From: a virus
Reading direction: 5' to 3' (one strand)
IMG/VR virus record: IMGVR_UViG_3300031566_000119
Span: 1 to 42,235 of that record
DNA length: 42,235 nt
In this document: positions 8,498-17,915 of the stretch, one piece after another
How positions within the stretch are numbered: position 1 is the first letter of the stretch
Layout of the letters: every line of letters starts with the position of its first letter
Made by a program: the position numbers and the translations under genes
The notes under the pieces: model-generated
The model's database searches: none
What the model was told of the DNA's origin: nothing
The model's input: the letters and a program-made list of their open reading frames with translations, nothing else

Positions 8498-10404
8498 GCC
8501 TAGTCGAAATTTACTATAACGATATTCTGCTCGACCTTGCCGATAACGAGGTAATTCCTATTACCAAACAAGTTAATGAGGTTGGCGACCTTAATACGCT
8601 AAAGAGCGACTATACACGGGAGTTTAAGATTAAGCGTACTCGCCAGATGGAGTTGCTATTTGAAAACGCTGGGCTTATTAGTTCGACTACTCGTGTGCCA
8701 TATACCGAACTTCAGGTTTATGTTTACATTGATGGACTTGAAGTAATCCCGAAAGGCAGATTAGCACTAAATAGAGCCGATGAACTATACTATTACTGCA
8801 ACGTTTACTCAGGGGCTAAAAACTTCTTTGATAGCATTAAGGATAAGAAGTTAGGCGAGTTGGATATTAGCGAACTTGACCATACATGGAATGCCTCAAC
8901 GGCTGCAAATAGCATAGTATTTGACCGAAATTATAAATACCTTGCTTGCGACCACTCCGACGACGGGCTTATGATTGCACTTGACGGGGCTAACTTTAAA
9001 ATGGACGACTACACGACACGCCCGTTCGTTAAAGCGAAATATTTGTTTGATAAAATAATGACGGCCGAGGCGGTTGTATTGGAAAATGACATTGAAACCG
9101 ATGAGTTATTTGTTAAGATGTACTTAAATATTGTGACATTGAAAGCGAACAATCCGAATATGGATGCGTATTTATCTGAAATGAAATTTATGAGTATACT
9201 CCAAATCCCAATTGAAGGAGAAACACAAATAATATTAGATTCAGATGTAACATATATACACAATCCAAAGGGGGTAATTTTTCTAGACAGCGATGCTATA
9301 ATAGTTCCATTCACTGGTAAGTATAGATTTATTATTAATATGTTTAGATTAACAACAAATCTTTTACAATATTATGAAATAAGATTAAAAGAGAGTGGTG
9401 TTTTAATTGACTCTAGTTTTACGCTAACAGAGACAGGAATAGTCACAGGAGGAAGTACAGGATTTTTTACAGTAGAGGCAGATTTGACATTTGGTAGTAT
9501 TATTAATTTCTATATAGCACTAACTTTTGCCGCTGGGTCAAAGGTATATATAGACGGGTTTAAAGTCGATTCAATTGAATACGATAAAGTAGCCATAGGC
9601 TCAACATTCTTTCTTGCAAACCACTTGCCAGTTATGAGCCAAAGCGATTACGTAAAGGCAATATGCAAGTTCTTTGGTTTAATTCCAGACTACGATATTA
9701 TAACCAACACGCTACGACTTTGGAATATAAACCGAGTAATCGACAATAAGAACATAGCATACGATTGGTCTAAATACCTATCCGTTTCGGATTACGAGTT
9801 AACTTATTCATTAGACTATGCGAAAGTAAATAGGCTAAAATGGAAAGCCGATAAAGACGTAGTTGAAGGGCTGGGCAACGCAGCCATTAACGTTAACGAC
9901 GAAACGCTGCCAAATGAAAAAACAATACTTGACATGCCGTTTTCATTTTGCCGAACAGCATCGAGAACCATTCCAACTTCTCCAAGTTTCATAGCAGCAT
10001 TAGCCAGTATCGGTTGGTATCAAACAATTCCAGATAGTGCCGACTATAAAGAAAATGAAAATGTTGCTCCAAGGTTGGTTACAGCTGAAGCCGTTGGCAC
10101 GGGCGTTGGCTATTATGACATTGACGGCACCACAACATATCTAACAACCGAATCGCAAGCATTGAAAGCAAGCGTCGACCTATTGAGTTTAAACACAGCA
10201 ATAAGTTACAATGCGGCTTTAATTAATATGTTGGATAACACAAAGGTTCTAAAATTAAAGTTTAACTTGCCAGCAAAAGTAATTGCTGGACTTGACCACT
10301 CAATACCGATTTACCTTGAACAGTACACAGAATATTTCTTTATAAAAAAGGTTAGCAACTGGATTGCTGGCAAACTTTGTGAGGTCGAACTAATTAAAAT
10401 ATAA
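8494..10404 (+). CDS. Large tail-tip/hub protein
   Basis: 636 residues. The N-terminus (MSLVEIYYNDILLDLADNE... DYTREFKIKRT) matches a protein type I associate with the tail tip of Bacteroidota siphophages. The middle (about 230-370) is a beta-rich insert, and the C-terminal part again resembles a hub. It comes directly before the tape measure gene. Function inferred from context. Confidence 0.65.
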   Translation: MSLVEIYYNDILLDLADNEVIPITKQVNEVGDLNTLKSDYTREFKIKRTRQMELLFENAGLISSTTRVPYTELQVYVYIDGLEVIPKGRLALNRADELYYYCNVYSGAKNFFDSIKDKKLGELDISELDHTWNASTAANSIVFDRNYKYLACDHSDDGLMIALDGANFKMDDYTTRPFVKAKYLFDKIMTAEAVVLENDIETDELFVKMYLNIVTLKANNPNMDAYLSEMKFMSILQIPIEGETQIILDSDVTYIHNPKGVIFLDSDAIIVPFTGKYRFIINMFRLTTNLLQYYEIRLKESGVLIDSSFTLTETGIVTGGSTGFFTVEADLTFGSIINFYIALTFAAGSKVYIDGFKVDSIEYDKVAIGSTFFLANHLPVMSQSDYVKAICKFFGLIPDYDIITNTLRLWNINRVIDNKNIAYDWSKYLSVSDYELTYSLDYAKVNRLKWKADKDVVEGLGNAAINVNDETLPNEKTILDMPFSFCRTASRTIPTSPSFIAALASIGWYQTIPDSADYKENENVAPRLVTAEAVGTGVGYYDIDGTTTYLTTESQALKASVDLLSLNTAISYNAALINMLDNTKVLKLKFNLPAKVIAGLDHSIPIYLEQYTEYFFIKKVSNWIAGKLCEVELIKI

Positions 10405-10407
10405 GCG

Positions 10408-12606
10408 ATGGCTGATGAAACTAAAAAGGTATTAATCGACATACAAAGCAATCTTGACGAATATCGCAAGCAAGCAGTCGAAGCAGCCAAAGAAACTGAA
10501 AGGCTAAAAGGTAAAATCAAAGACCTTCAAGAAGCAAGCGGGGATAATACAGCAGAAATTGAGCAAAACAAAGAGGCGTTAAGGGCTTCGCAAACGCAGT
10601 ACCGAGAATCTACTAAATCGGTTGAGCAACTAAACAAAGCGTTAAATGCAGAATCAGGCAGCCTAGAAGAATTACAAGCACAATTAAGAGTAGCTGAAAA
10701 AGAACTAAAAAAGCAAAGCGGGCTAATTATAAAGAACGCAGACGGAACACTTCAAATGTCCGAAGGTTACAAGCAAGCAAGTGTCGAAGTAGCACAAGCC
10801 CGTGAAGCAGTTAACGAGTTTAACTTAGGCATTGGTAACGGAAGTACTAATGTAGGTCTTTACGAGAAGTCTATTGTTTCGGCCATGTCGAACGTTAAGA
10901 TACTTGGCGTTGATGGGAGTAAGGCGTTTGGGGCTTTAGGGCAAGGCATGGAGGTTATGTCGAAGGTTGGCTCAATGTCGTTTAAATCTTTGGCCGCTGC
11001 GTTTATTGCTACCGGTATTGGTGCTATTATCATAGCCATTGTTGCAGCGATCGCTTTACTATCAAAAGCTTTTCAACGTTCGGAAACTAACATGAATAAG
11101 CTGAAAAAGGTAATGGGAGGTTTAAGCGGTGCGTTTTCGGGGTTGCTTAAAGTACTTGAGCCCGTTGTAGAATTTATTGCCGATTACGTTATATTCTACT
11201 TTGATGCTATGGGTAAGGCAGCAGAAAAGGCAATGGCATTAGTTTCAAAAGCGTTAAGGTTTGTGGGGCTTGACGAAACAGCCGATAAGTTAGATAAGTT
11301 TACTCAAAAAATAAAAGATAGTGTAGCGGCTGGAATGGAATTAGCAGCGATGGAAGCCGAACTAGAAAAGGCTCAACGGCTATCAAGAAAAACACAGTTA
11401 GACTACCAAAAGGAAGCCGAAAAGTTAAGGCAGTTACGTGATGACGAAAGCCGCTCAATTGACGACCGTATGAAAAAGAATGAGCAATTGGGGGCGGTAC
11501 TTCGGAAGCAGTCGGATGAGGAGTTAAAGATTGCAAACTTAGCGGTTAAGTTAGCAGAGCGAAGAATTGAATTAGAGGGAGAAAGTTCCGATAATTTGGA
11601 TGCATTGGCAGAAGCACAAACAGAGGTTTCCGATATTGAAGAGAGAATCCTAGGGCAACAATCCGAGCAACTTTCAAACCTTAACGGATTACGTAGGGAA
11701 CAAAAAGCCTACTATGAAGAGCTCTCTGCTAATATGCAGAAAGAAGAATCAATACGTAGGGCAAGGGTTGACGCTGAATTAGCAGCAGAAGAAATGCTTG
11801 CCGAACTAACAGAGGCAGCTCGTAGGGAAGCAAGGCAAAAGCGGATTGATGCCGAAGCAGCCGAGCGCGAACTCGATAAGCAGCAAATGGCTAAAGATTT
11901 TCAAGATTCTTTAGATATTGCAATATTAAAAGGACAAACAGAATTTGAAACAAGAAGACTAGAATTAGACGCTTTACAAAAGCAAGAATCCGAAGCCGCA
12001 AAAAAAAGGCATATGGATACTGCGCTAATAGATGAAAAATACACATTACTTAGAATCCAATTAGCAGAAAAGGAAAGGGATGCTAAACTATCTGCTTATG
12101 CGGGTTTCGCAGGTGATTTAGCAAGCCTATTCGGGGAGCAAACAGCAGTAGGCAAAGCAGCAGCCGTTGTGCAAGCAACAATAAGCACATGGCTTGGAGC
12201 GCAACAGGCATTCACAAAAGGAACAGAAATAGGAGGATTGCCTTTTGGTATTGCAAGTGCAGCCGTCGCAGTAGCAACTGGTTTGGCTAACGTTAAAAAG
12301 ATACTTGCTGTAAATCCTAAAGGAACAGGCACAAGCGGAGGTGGTGGTGGTGCGCCCACCCGCCCTTCAAATGTTGTAACTCGAATAACAGGAGCAACAT
12401 TGGCAGGGGCAAACACGCTAAACAACGTTAGCCAAGGCAACGTAGGAACAACGGTTGGGAGTGTATCGCAGCAAGCGCAAGCAGTAAATAGTAATAACGA
12501 CAACTTAGTTGAAGCCATAAGCAATATAAAGGTGATAGCAACCATTGAGGATATACAAAGAGAGGCAGATAGAAAAAATATGATGGAAATAAAAGCGAAT
12601 TACTAA
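10408..12606 (+). CDS. Tape measure protein
   Basis: 732 residues. It has a long N-terminal coiled coil (1-150), a hydrophobic segment near 191-220 (AAAFIATGIGAIIIAIVAAI), more charged coiled coil (about 300-545) and a Gly/Ala-rich hydrophobic C-terminal part with a GGGGG stretch. This is the classic layout of a siphovirus tape measure, which sets tail length and is ejected into the host envelope. A length of 732 residues suggests a tail of roughly 100 nm by the usual rule (inference). Confidence 0.9.
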   Translation: MADETKKVLIDIQSNLDEYRKQAVEAAKETERLKGKIKDLQEASGDNTAEIEQNKEALRASQTQYRESTKSVEQLNKALNAESGSLEELQAQLRVAEKELKKQSGLIIKNADGTLQMSEGYKQASVEVAQAREAVNEFNLGIGNGSTNVGLYEKSIVSAMSNVKILGVDGSKAFGALGQGMEVMSKVGSMSFKSLAAAFIATGIGAIIIAIVAAIALLSKAFQRSETNMNKLKKVMGGLSGAFSGLLKVLEPVVEFIADYVIFYFDAMGKAAEKAMALVSKALRFVGLDETADKLDKFTQKIKDSVAAGMELAAMEAELEKAQRLSRKTQLDYQKEAEKLRQLRDDESRSIDDRMKKNEQLGAVLRKQSDEELKIANLAVKLAERRIELEGESSDNLDALAEAQTEVSDIEERILGQQSEQLSNLNGLRREQKAYYEELSANMQKEESIRRARVDAELAAEEMLAELTEAARREARQKRIDAEAAERELDKQQMAKDFQDSLDIAILKGQTEFETRRLELDALQKQESEAAKKRHMDTALIDEKYTLLRIQLAEKERDAKLSAYAGFAGDLASLFGEQTAVGKAAAVVQATISTWLGAQQAFTKGTEIGGLPFGIASAAVAVATGLANVKKILAVNPKGTGTSGGGGGAPTRPSNVVTRITGATLAGANTLNNVSQGNVGTTVGSVSQQAQAVNSNNDNLVEAISNIKVIATIEDIQREADRKNMMEIKANY

Positions 12607-12836
12607 TGACAGTTTACGAATGGGTTAATGAAAATTTAAGCCTTGTTAAGCAACTCGAAAAGGCTGGGGTTATAAAGTATAAAGCCCCGTTATACTATGC
12701 AATTTACAGCCGCTATTCATACTACGTAGCACGGGGTAACTTAAAAACCCCAGCGATAAAACAAGCATGTATGGATTTTAATACATGCGAGCGAACAGGT
12801 TTTACAGCAATCGACGAAATGGAAAAAGAGATATGA
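12606..12836 (+). CDS. Hypothetical small protein after the tape measure
   Basis: 76 residues with a Tyr-rich helical centre (YYAIYSRYSYYVARG). It starts at TAATG overlap with the tape measure and ends at ATGA overlap with the glycosyltransferase, so it is clearly within the operon. No domain recognised. Confidence 0.65.
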   Translation: MTVYEWVNENLSLVKQLEKAGVIKYKAPLYYAIYSRYSYYVARGNLKTPAIKQACMDFNTCERTGFTAIDEMEKEI

Positions 12837-15001
12837 AAATTGGAACAGTAACCCCAACGCTGGGCAATAGACCAAAGTTTTTAAACTTTCTTAAATCGAG
12901 GTTAGAACGGCAAACACGAAAATCCGATTACTCGGTATTTATTGATTATCAAAATACAAGCGGAGCAGTTGACATAAAGGAGCGATTTGTAAAAGGTATT
13001 TCGGAGTGCTTCGCTAATGGCTGCGACTTGGTTTTAATGATTGAGGACGACGACTACTATCCCTTAACTTACATCGAGGAAATGACTGCAGCATGGGCCC
13101 GATTAGGTAAGCCTAATCTGTTCGGGGTTAAAACCACTACCTACTACCATATCGAAAGCAACCGATTCGTTAACATGGCACCAAGCCATTGCTCTGCTTT
13201 TTGCTCGGCACTTGCAAAGGGTGCTAATTATAACGTTGGAGAAAACGGCTCGCCATACTACGACATAGCACTTTGGAAAGCAAACAAAGGGGTACAGGTT
13301 GATATAAATCACCCGCCTTTAGGGATTAAGCACGGACAAGGTGTTTGCGGTGGCGTTGGTCATAATCCTAATGCTAGATTGTACGGTAATAATATTGACA
13401 AAGAACTTCTCCTACTAAAGCAGCGAGTAGATGCCGAAGCTTTTGGTTTTTATAATCAAATAACAAAGTCCGACACTACTGCTATTATAGTTAACTTTGA
13501 AACCCCAGAGCTAACCAAGCGAGCAATTGATAGCCTAATAGGTTTTGAAAGGCTGAAAATAATTGTAGTAGATAACTCAAGCGAAGCAAAACGCTTCAAA
13601 GATGAACGAGTAACTGTATTGGCCCCTAAAGAAAACTTATTCCACGGCAAAGGGTTAGACTATGGAATCACTCATGCTGATACCGAGTATATAATTGTAA
13701 TGGATAGCGATGCTTACGTAAAGGATTTAAACATAATTCGAGAGGCAAAACAAATACTTGAAGGTAATGTTTATGCCGTAGGTTGCCTAGTTGAGAATGT
13801 GCCTAAAACATCATTTTATAAATGCGAGTTTGACTACTTAAAACCTTACTTTGCTGTTTTTAAAAAAGATGTTTGCAAAAGGTTCTCTCCTTTTTTCCAT
13901 CATGGTGCGCCTTGGTGTCAAGCAATGATTGATATTTATGGGATTATGCCAGTAATTGCAATAATGCCTGAAGCAGTTGTGCACGATGAGAAAGGTACAA
14001 TAAAAATAACAGGCAAGGCATGGCAGTTAAATTGGGAAAAACATAAAGTAAAAACTAAAATAACCAAACCTACAGAGATGGAAAAGTTTGAACTAAAAAG
14101 CGGTATTGCTATTCCTAGAGAGTTTGGCGACCCTACCCCGATAACAAAGGATAATATCACCGACGAAATTGCGGTTAAGCTATTAAGGCGTTGGCCTACC
14201 TATCGTAGTTTATTCAACTCGATTCCGAGTTGGTATGATGATCCTAAAAAAGAAAATAAAAAAAAGGTAATTACCGTATTTTGCTTTGTTTACAACGAAC
14301 GGGATTACTTACCTCATGTTTATGAATTTTGGAAGCGACAAGGTATTGGAATGTACGTAATCGATAACATGAGTAACGATGGCACATGGGAATGGCTGCA
14401 AGAAAACAATATCCCTTCACACCGATTCGACACGCAAGATATGTTTCAGTTGGCATGGCTGCAAAAGGAACTGGTAAGAACGCTGCACGTTGTTAAGCCA
14501 GATTGGATAATTTACGGAGCCGCTGATTTGTACTACGCATTCGACGAAAGCATACAAAAGGTTATTGAGAAAGCAGAACTAGGCGGGTTTAACCAAGTGA
14601 GGACCCATTGCTGGTTTACGTGTCCAACAGATAGGAAAAAGAGAAAACTGCCCTTAATTGAAAACTACCCATACTGCCAGCCGTTTTCCGATTTGAACAT
14701 GATTTCAAAGTATGACGAGAAAATAATATTTAACGGCGACCATATAGGGCTGCCAAACGCACGGGCGTTATTTGTTGAAGGAATGATTATCAACACAGGC
14801 AATTGCAAACCGATTGCAATTCAAGAGGAAAAACTTGCACGAAGAAAAAGAGCATGGGAAAGCGGAATGCATAAAGGTTGGGGCGTTCACTATACGGCTC
14901 AAAAAGCAAAAAACTGGGAGCATAAAAAAGAGGATTTACAAGACATTAGGAAAAGTCCATATCATAAATATTACCTAAAAATTAAGGAACTATGCGAATA
15001 G
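12833..15001 (+). CDS. Three-module glycosyltransferase (GT-A folds)
   Basis: 722 residues from ATG 12833 (a longer frame from 12785 would run deep into the upstream gene). Module 1 (about 1-200) has IEDDDYYPLTY, a DxD-like site. Module 2 (about 212-420) is a family-2-like domain with VVDNSSEAKRF and VMDSDAYV. Module 3 (about 478-720) starts ITVFCFVYNERDYLPHVYEF with IDNMSNDGTWEW. It probably adds sugars in sequence to a phage protein or host surface polymer. Three fused catalytic modules in one phage protein is unusual. Confidence 0.85.
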   Translation: MKIGTVTPTLGNRPKFLNFLKSRLERQTRKSDYSVFIDYQNTSGAVDIKERFVKGISECFANGCDLVLMIEDDDYYPLTYIEEMTAAWARLGKPNLFGVKTTTYYHIESNRFVNMAPSHCSAFCSALAKGANYNVGENGSPYYDIALWKANKGVQVDINHPPLGIKHGQGVCGGVGHNPNARLYGNNIDKELLLLKQRVDAEAFGFYNQITKSDTTAIIVNFETPELTKRAIDSLIGFERLKIIVVDNSSEAKRFKDERVTVLAPKENLFHGKGLDYGITHADTEYIIVMDSDAYVKDLNIIREAKQILEGNVYAVGCLVENVPKTSFYKCEFDYLKPYFAVFKKDVCKRFSPFFHHGAPWCQAMIDIYGIMPVIAIMPEAVVHDEKGTIKITGKAWQLNWEKHKVKTKITKPTEMEKFELKSGIAIPREFGDPTPITKDNITDEIAVKLLRRWPTYRSLFNSIPSWYDDPKKENKKKVITVFCFVYNERDYLPHVYEFWKRQGIGMYVIDNMSNDGTWEWLQENNIPSHRFDTQDMFQLAWLQKELVRTLHVVKPDWIIYGAADLYYAFDESIQKVIEKAELGGFNQVRTHCWFTCPTDRKKRKLPLIENYPYCQPFSDLNMISKYDEKIIFNGDHIGLPNARALFVEGMIINTGNCKPIAIQEEKLARRKRAWESGMHKGWGVHYTAQKAKNWEHKKEDLQDIRKSPYHKYYLKIKELCE

Positions 15002-15723
15002 AACAGGTACACTTTGCGCCTAGCGTAAAATTCTTTGAGAGTAAGTTTTTGCAACGCTGGGATATTAGTAGGTATTTTGACCCATTAGCCCCTGCTTTAT
15101 TTGTAGGAGCTTATAATATCGATGATGTAAATATCATCAATAAGCATAAGGGTAAGAAATTAATGAAGGTAACGAGCAAGAGATGGGACTGCTTAGACGA
15201 ACTAAACCCTAAAGACCTTGTTATATTAAGAGGGAATGGGATGCCGTTTGAAATGGATGCCAGTAAGTACAAGATAAAGGCAATGAATATACAGCTAAAG
15301 GATTTTAGCAAGTTCGTGCCAACATTTTTAGGGGATAAAATATATTGTTATCTCGGAAATGATGCTACTAAAAAAAGATACGGGTATGATTTAGCAATTG
15401 AAATACAAAGGCATATAGAGCATGAAATTGTATTCGGGAAAATCGACAAAAGCAAACCTGAAACATTAACTGATGACTATTTAAAAAATACATTTTACGA
15501 AAAGTGCTTCTGCAACCTAGAGTTATCTACTCACGGAGGAAGGGTGAGCAGGGTTGAGATGGGCTACATGGGTCGTAAAACGATAATGCTAGATTCAGTA
15601 GAAAATATGGTTAATGCGATTAAAGTAGAGAGTGAGAAAATAGGCACAATGCAAGCCGCTACAATAGCAAGTGATTACTTTACTAACGACTGGCAAGATG
15701 TTGATTTCTGGAATGAGGTGTAA
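14992..15723 (+). CDS. Putative glycosyltransferase (GT-B-like)
   Basis: 243 residues, overlapping the upstream glycosyltransferase by 10 bp. It has Rossmann-like segments (PALFVGAYNIDDV; KIYCYLGND) and a C-terminal stretch ELSTHGGRVSRVEMGYMGRK, reminiscent of the nucleotide-sugar-binding half of GT-B enzymes. The order of parts and the neighbours support a glycosyl transfer role, but the family is not certain. Confidence 0.55.
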   Translation: MRIEQVHFAPSVKFFESKFLQRWDISRYFDPLAPALFVGAYNIDDVNIINKHKGKKLMKVTSKRWDCLDELNPKDLVILRGNGMPFEMDASKYKIKAMNIQLKDFSKFVPTFLGDKIYCYLGNDATKKRYGYDLAIEIQRHIEHEIVFGKIDKSKPETLTDDYLKNTFYEKCFCNLELSTHGGRVSRVEMGYMGRKTIMLDSVENMVNAIKVESEKIGTMQAATIASDYFTNDWQDVDFWNEV

Positions 15724-16231
15724 GGATAATGCATTAACGCTTTTGGTTAACGATTTGCCTTCGGGTATAACCATGGCCGAGGTTGGGTGCTTCGCAGGTG
15801 AGAGCACTGCTATATTTTTAAACTCGGGTAAGATTAATGAACTGTTTGCAATCGATCCATGGGAAAAGCAATTTGTTGATCCGAACGACGACATGGCTAG
15901 TAGCTTAAATGCCATGTATTCCAAAATAAGATGTGCCGAGCAATCATTTGAGGAACGGGTTAAAGGCAAAAGTGTAATTAAGTTAAAGATGCTATTTAGC
16001 GAAGCAGTTAAGTTATTACCTATGCTCGATTTTATTTACATTGATGCCGATCACCGATATGAAAGCGTAAAGGCAGACATTAAACTTGCACTAACTCGAT
16101 TAAAGCCTAACGGAATAATTGCTGGACATGATTACTACAATCAATTCGAAGGAGTAATTAAAGCCGTTAATGAAACACTTGGAAAGCCAGATAATGTTTA
16201 CGCAGATACAAGTTGGATTAAGCGGCTATGA
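15713..16231 (+). CDS. Class I SAM-dependent methyltransferase (Methyltransf_24-like)
   Basis: 172 residues from ATG 15713, overlapping the previous stop. Motif I is MAEVGCFAGESTA, the acidic end of strand 2 is AIDPWEK, and the post-I region is LDFIYIDADHRYESVKADI followed by NGIIAGHDYY. This pattern is typical of Methyltransf_24/cephalosporin hydroxylase-like enzymes that methylate sugars or small molecules in polysaccharide clusters. Here it probably decorates the glycan made by the neighbouring glycosyltransferases. Confidence 0.8.
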   Translation: MRCKDNALTLLVNDLPSGITMAEVGCFAGESTAIFLNSGKINELFAIDPWEKQFVDPNDDMASSLNAMYSKIRCAEQSFEERVKGKSVIKLKMLFSEAVKLLPMLDFIYIDADHRYESVKADIKLALTRLKPNGIIAGHDYYNQFEGVIKAVNETLGKPDNVYADTSWIKRL

Positions 16232-16731
16232 TAGTAGATGTTTTAGGGCTTGGCGAAAGTTTGGCACTCCACGACGGCAATAATATAACTGTTGGGGTAA
16301 ACGATATATTCAAAGTTAAACCTGTTGATGTGCTGGTTTGCGTTGACTACAAATCATCGTTTACTCCCGAGCGTTTAAAGTGGATTGAAGAGGCGAATGA
16401 TTGCGCTTTTTTTTCACACCTCGACGAATGGAAAAGCAAACCGAACTTTAGTAAGATTGAACTTCAAACATTTTATCCGAAGCAGGTTGCTAACCTCGAC
16501 ATCCAACAACTTCCGAAATCTGTATTCTCTCCTTACGTTGCGGTTGCTTTAGCTTATAAACTATTTACCCCTTCGCTTATTCGGGTGTTTGGAGTTGACA
16601 TGACGAATCACCAGCATTTATCAAAAGAAAAAGAAAGAATACAAAAGGACTGGAAAGCGTTGGTTATTGCGCTTCGCTTGAAGGGTTGTGAAGTTGAGGT
16701 TTTTGGGAGTGGAATGTTAACTGCAAAATAA
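16228..16731 (+). CDS. DUF115-like Rossmann protein of the glycan island
   Basis: 167 residues. The start MIVDVLGLGESLALHDGNN and VGVNDIF...VDVLVCVDY resemble the nucleotide-sugar-linked DUF115/MptE-like fold, where a G-x-G-x-S-L loop follows strand 1. It overlaps the methyltransferase at ATGA and closes the island. Likely role in glycan transfer or recognition, inferred from context. Confidence 0.5.
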   Translation: MIVDVLGLGESLALHDGNNITVGVNDIFKVKPVDVLVCVDYKSSFTPERLKWIEEANDCAFFSHLDEWKSKPNFSKIELQTFYPKQVANLDIQQLPKSVFSPYVAVALAYKLFTPSLIRVFGVDMTNHQHLSKEKERIQKDWKALVIALRLKGCEVEVFGSGMLTAK

Positions 16732-16770
16732 AGTCAGTTTATACTTAGTCTAAATAAACACGCAGCAATG

Positions 16771-16778
16771 TATATTTG
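16771..16778 (+). promoter_or_regulatory. -7 box before the head genes
   Basis: TATATTTG lies nine bases before ATG 16787, in the 55-bp gap between the glycan island and the head block. No good TTTG at -33 (closest is TTAG at 16745-16748). A second promoter here would separate strong capsid expression from the tail genes. Confidence 0.5.
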
Positions 16779-16786
16779 TCAAAAAT

Positions 16787-17902
16787 ATGCGTATGACTGC
16801 AACCTTTCTACTTTATGGCGACATACTCCCATTCGAAGAGAAGCAAGAAAACGAAATGTTCGGGGTAAATATCGGGGTGAGTTCTAAAGATATATCCTAT
16901 TTTATTGAAGCCAATAAAGAAGCCGAAGAATATATTATACGAATTAACTCTAGGGGAGGAAGCGTTTCAGAGGGGTTTTTAATTCACGACCTTTTGGTTA
17001 ATAGTGGTAAGAAAGTCACAACCATTGGTGAAGGCAAAATATTTTCTATTGCAACTGTTGTGTTTTTAGCAGGGAACAAAAGGGTAATGCTTGAAAACTC
17101 CGACGGATTAATTCACATGCCATTTATTCCGCCTTATACCCTTGCTGATTCCTACGATTCAAAAGAACTTGCCGAACTATCCGAAAGCCTAAAGCAAGAA
17201 GAAGAAAAAATATTGCAGTTTTACGTGCAAAAAACTGGACACGGCAAAGAAGAACTAAGGGCGTTTATGGAAAAAGAAACCATGCTTTCAGCCTCAGACA
17301 TGCTAAAACTTGGATTCGCAACCGAAATAAAAGAACAACTCAAAGCAGTTGCTTTTATAAATAATTCACTAACAAACAAAAAACCAAATGAAATGGCAGA
17401 GAAAACTGTAATGGAAAAAATTCTCGACCGTGCCGATGCTATCCTTGCTAAGTTTAGTAGGATTGATGCAAAGAACATGGAACAGACCGACGTAAACGGA
17501 AACGTGTTTACGGTTGAACGTGAGGAGGGTGATATTCAAGTGGGGGATAAAGCAAGCCCCGACGGTGAGTACACGCTCGAAAACGGCACAAAGGTAGTAG
17601 TACTCGAAGGAGTAATTACCGAAATGGTGCCAGCAGCCGAAGAAGGCGACGGCGAAATGGAAGCCTTAAAAGCCGAGAACGCCGAACTAAAGGAAAAGAT
17701 TGCAGCAATGGAGGCGAAAGTTTCTAACGTGGCAACTTTGGAAACCGAAATGAAGGCTTTAGTCACTGACCTTCGTGCGCAAAAATCGCTGGTTACTATT
17801 GGCGGGCGTACTCAAAACTTTAAAAAAGTTGAAACAGCTGCTGTTGACAAGAAATTCAGCAAAGAAGAATATGCCAAACTTGAAGACAAAACTAAAAAAT
17901 AA
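16787..17902 (+). CDS. ClpP-like prohead protease with C-terminal scaffold
   Basis: 371 residues. Residues 1-200 are a ClpP/S14-type serine protease: INSRGGSV (53-60) matches the oxyanion-strand motif, Ser87 lies in KIFSIAT and His110 in GLIHMPF. Residues about 210-371 are acidic coiled coil (EMEALKAENAELKEKIAAME), as in protease-scaffold fusions. It shapes the prohead and cleaves itself and perhaps capsid N-termini. The next gene, 13 bp on, is the capsid. Confidence 0.9.
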   Translation: MRMTATFLLYGDILPFEEKQENEMFGVNIGVSSKDISYFIEANKEAEEYIIRINSRGGSVSEGFLIHDLLVNSGKKVTTIGEGKIFSIATVVFLAGNKRVMLENSDGLIHMPFIPPYTLADSYDSKELAELSESLKQEEEKILQFYVQKTGHGKEELRAFMEKETMLSASDMLKLGFATEIKEQLKAVAFINNSLTNKKPNEMAEKTVMEKILDRADAILAKFSRIDAKNMEQTDVNGNVFTVEREEGDIQVGDKASPDGEYTLENGTKVVVLEGVITEMVPAAEEGDGEMEALKAENAELKEKIAAMEAKVSNVATLETEMKALVTDLRAQKSLVTIGGRTQNFKKVETAAVDKKFSKEEYAKLEDKTKK

Positions 17903-17908
17903 GGAGGA
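17901..17908 (+). promoter_or_regulatory. Strong Shine-Dalgarno before the capsid gene
   Basis: AAGGAGGA ends seven bases before ATG 17916. Most genes in this genome lack such a site, as usual for Bacteroidota, so it marks the gene expected to be translated most. Confidence 0.75.
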
Positions 17909-17915
17909 ACAATAA

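Noticed and set aside
12096-12545. 149-codon minus-strand frame opposite the tape measure
   Set aside because: Composition mirrors the Ala/Gly-rich C-terminus of the tape measure; no start signal.
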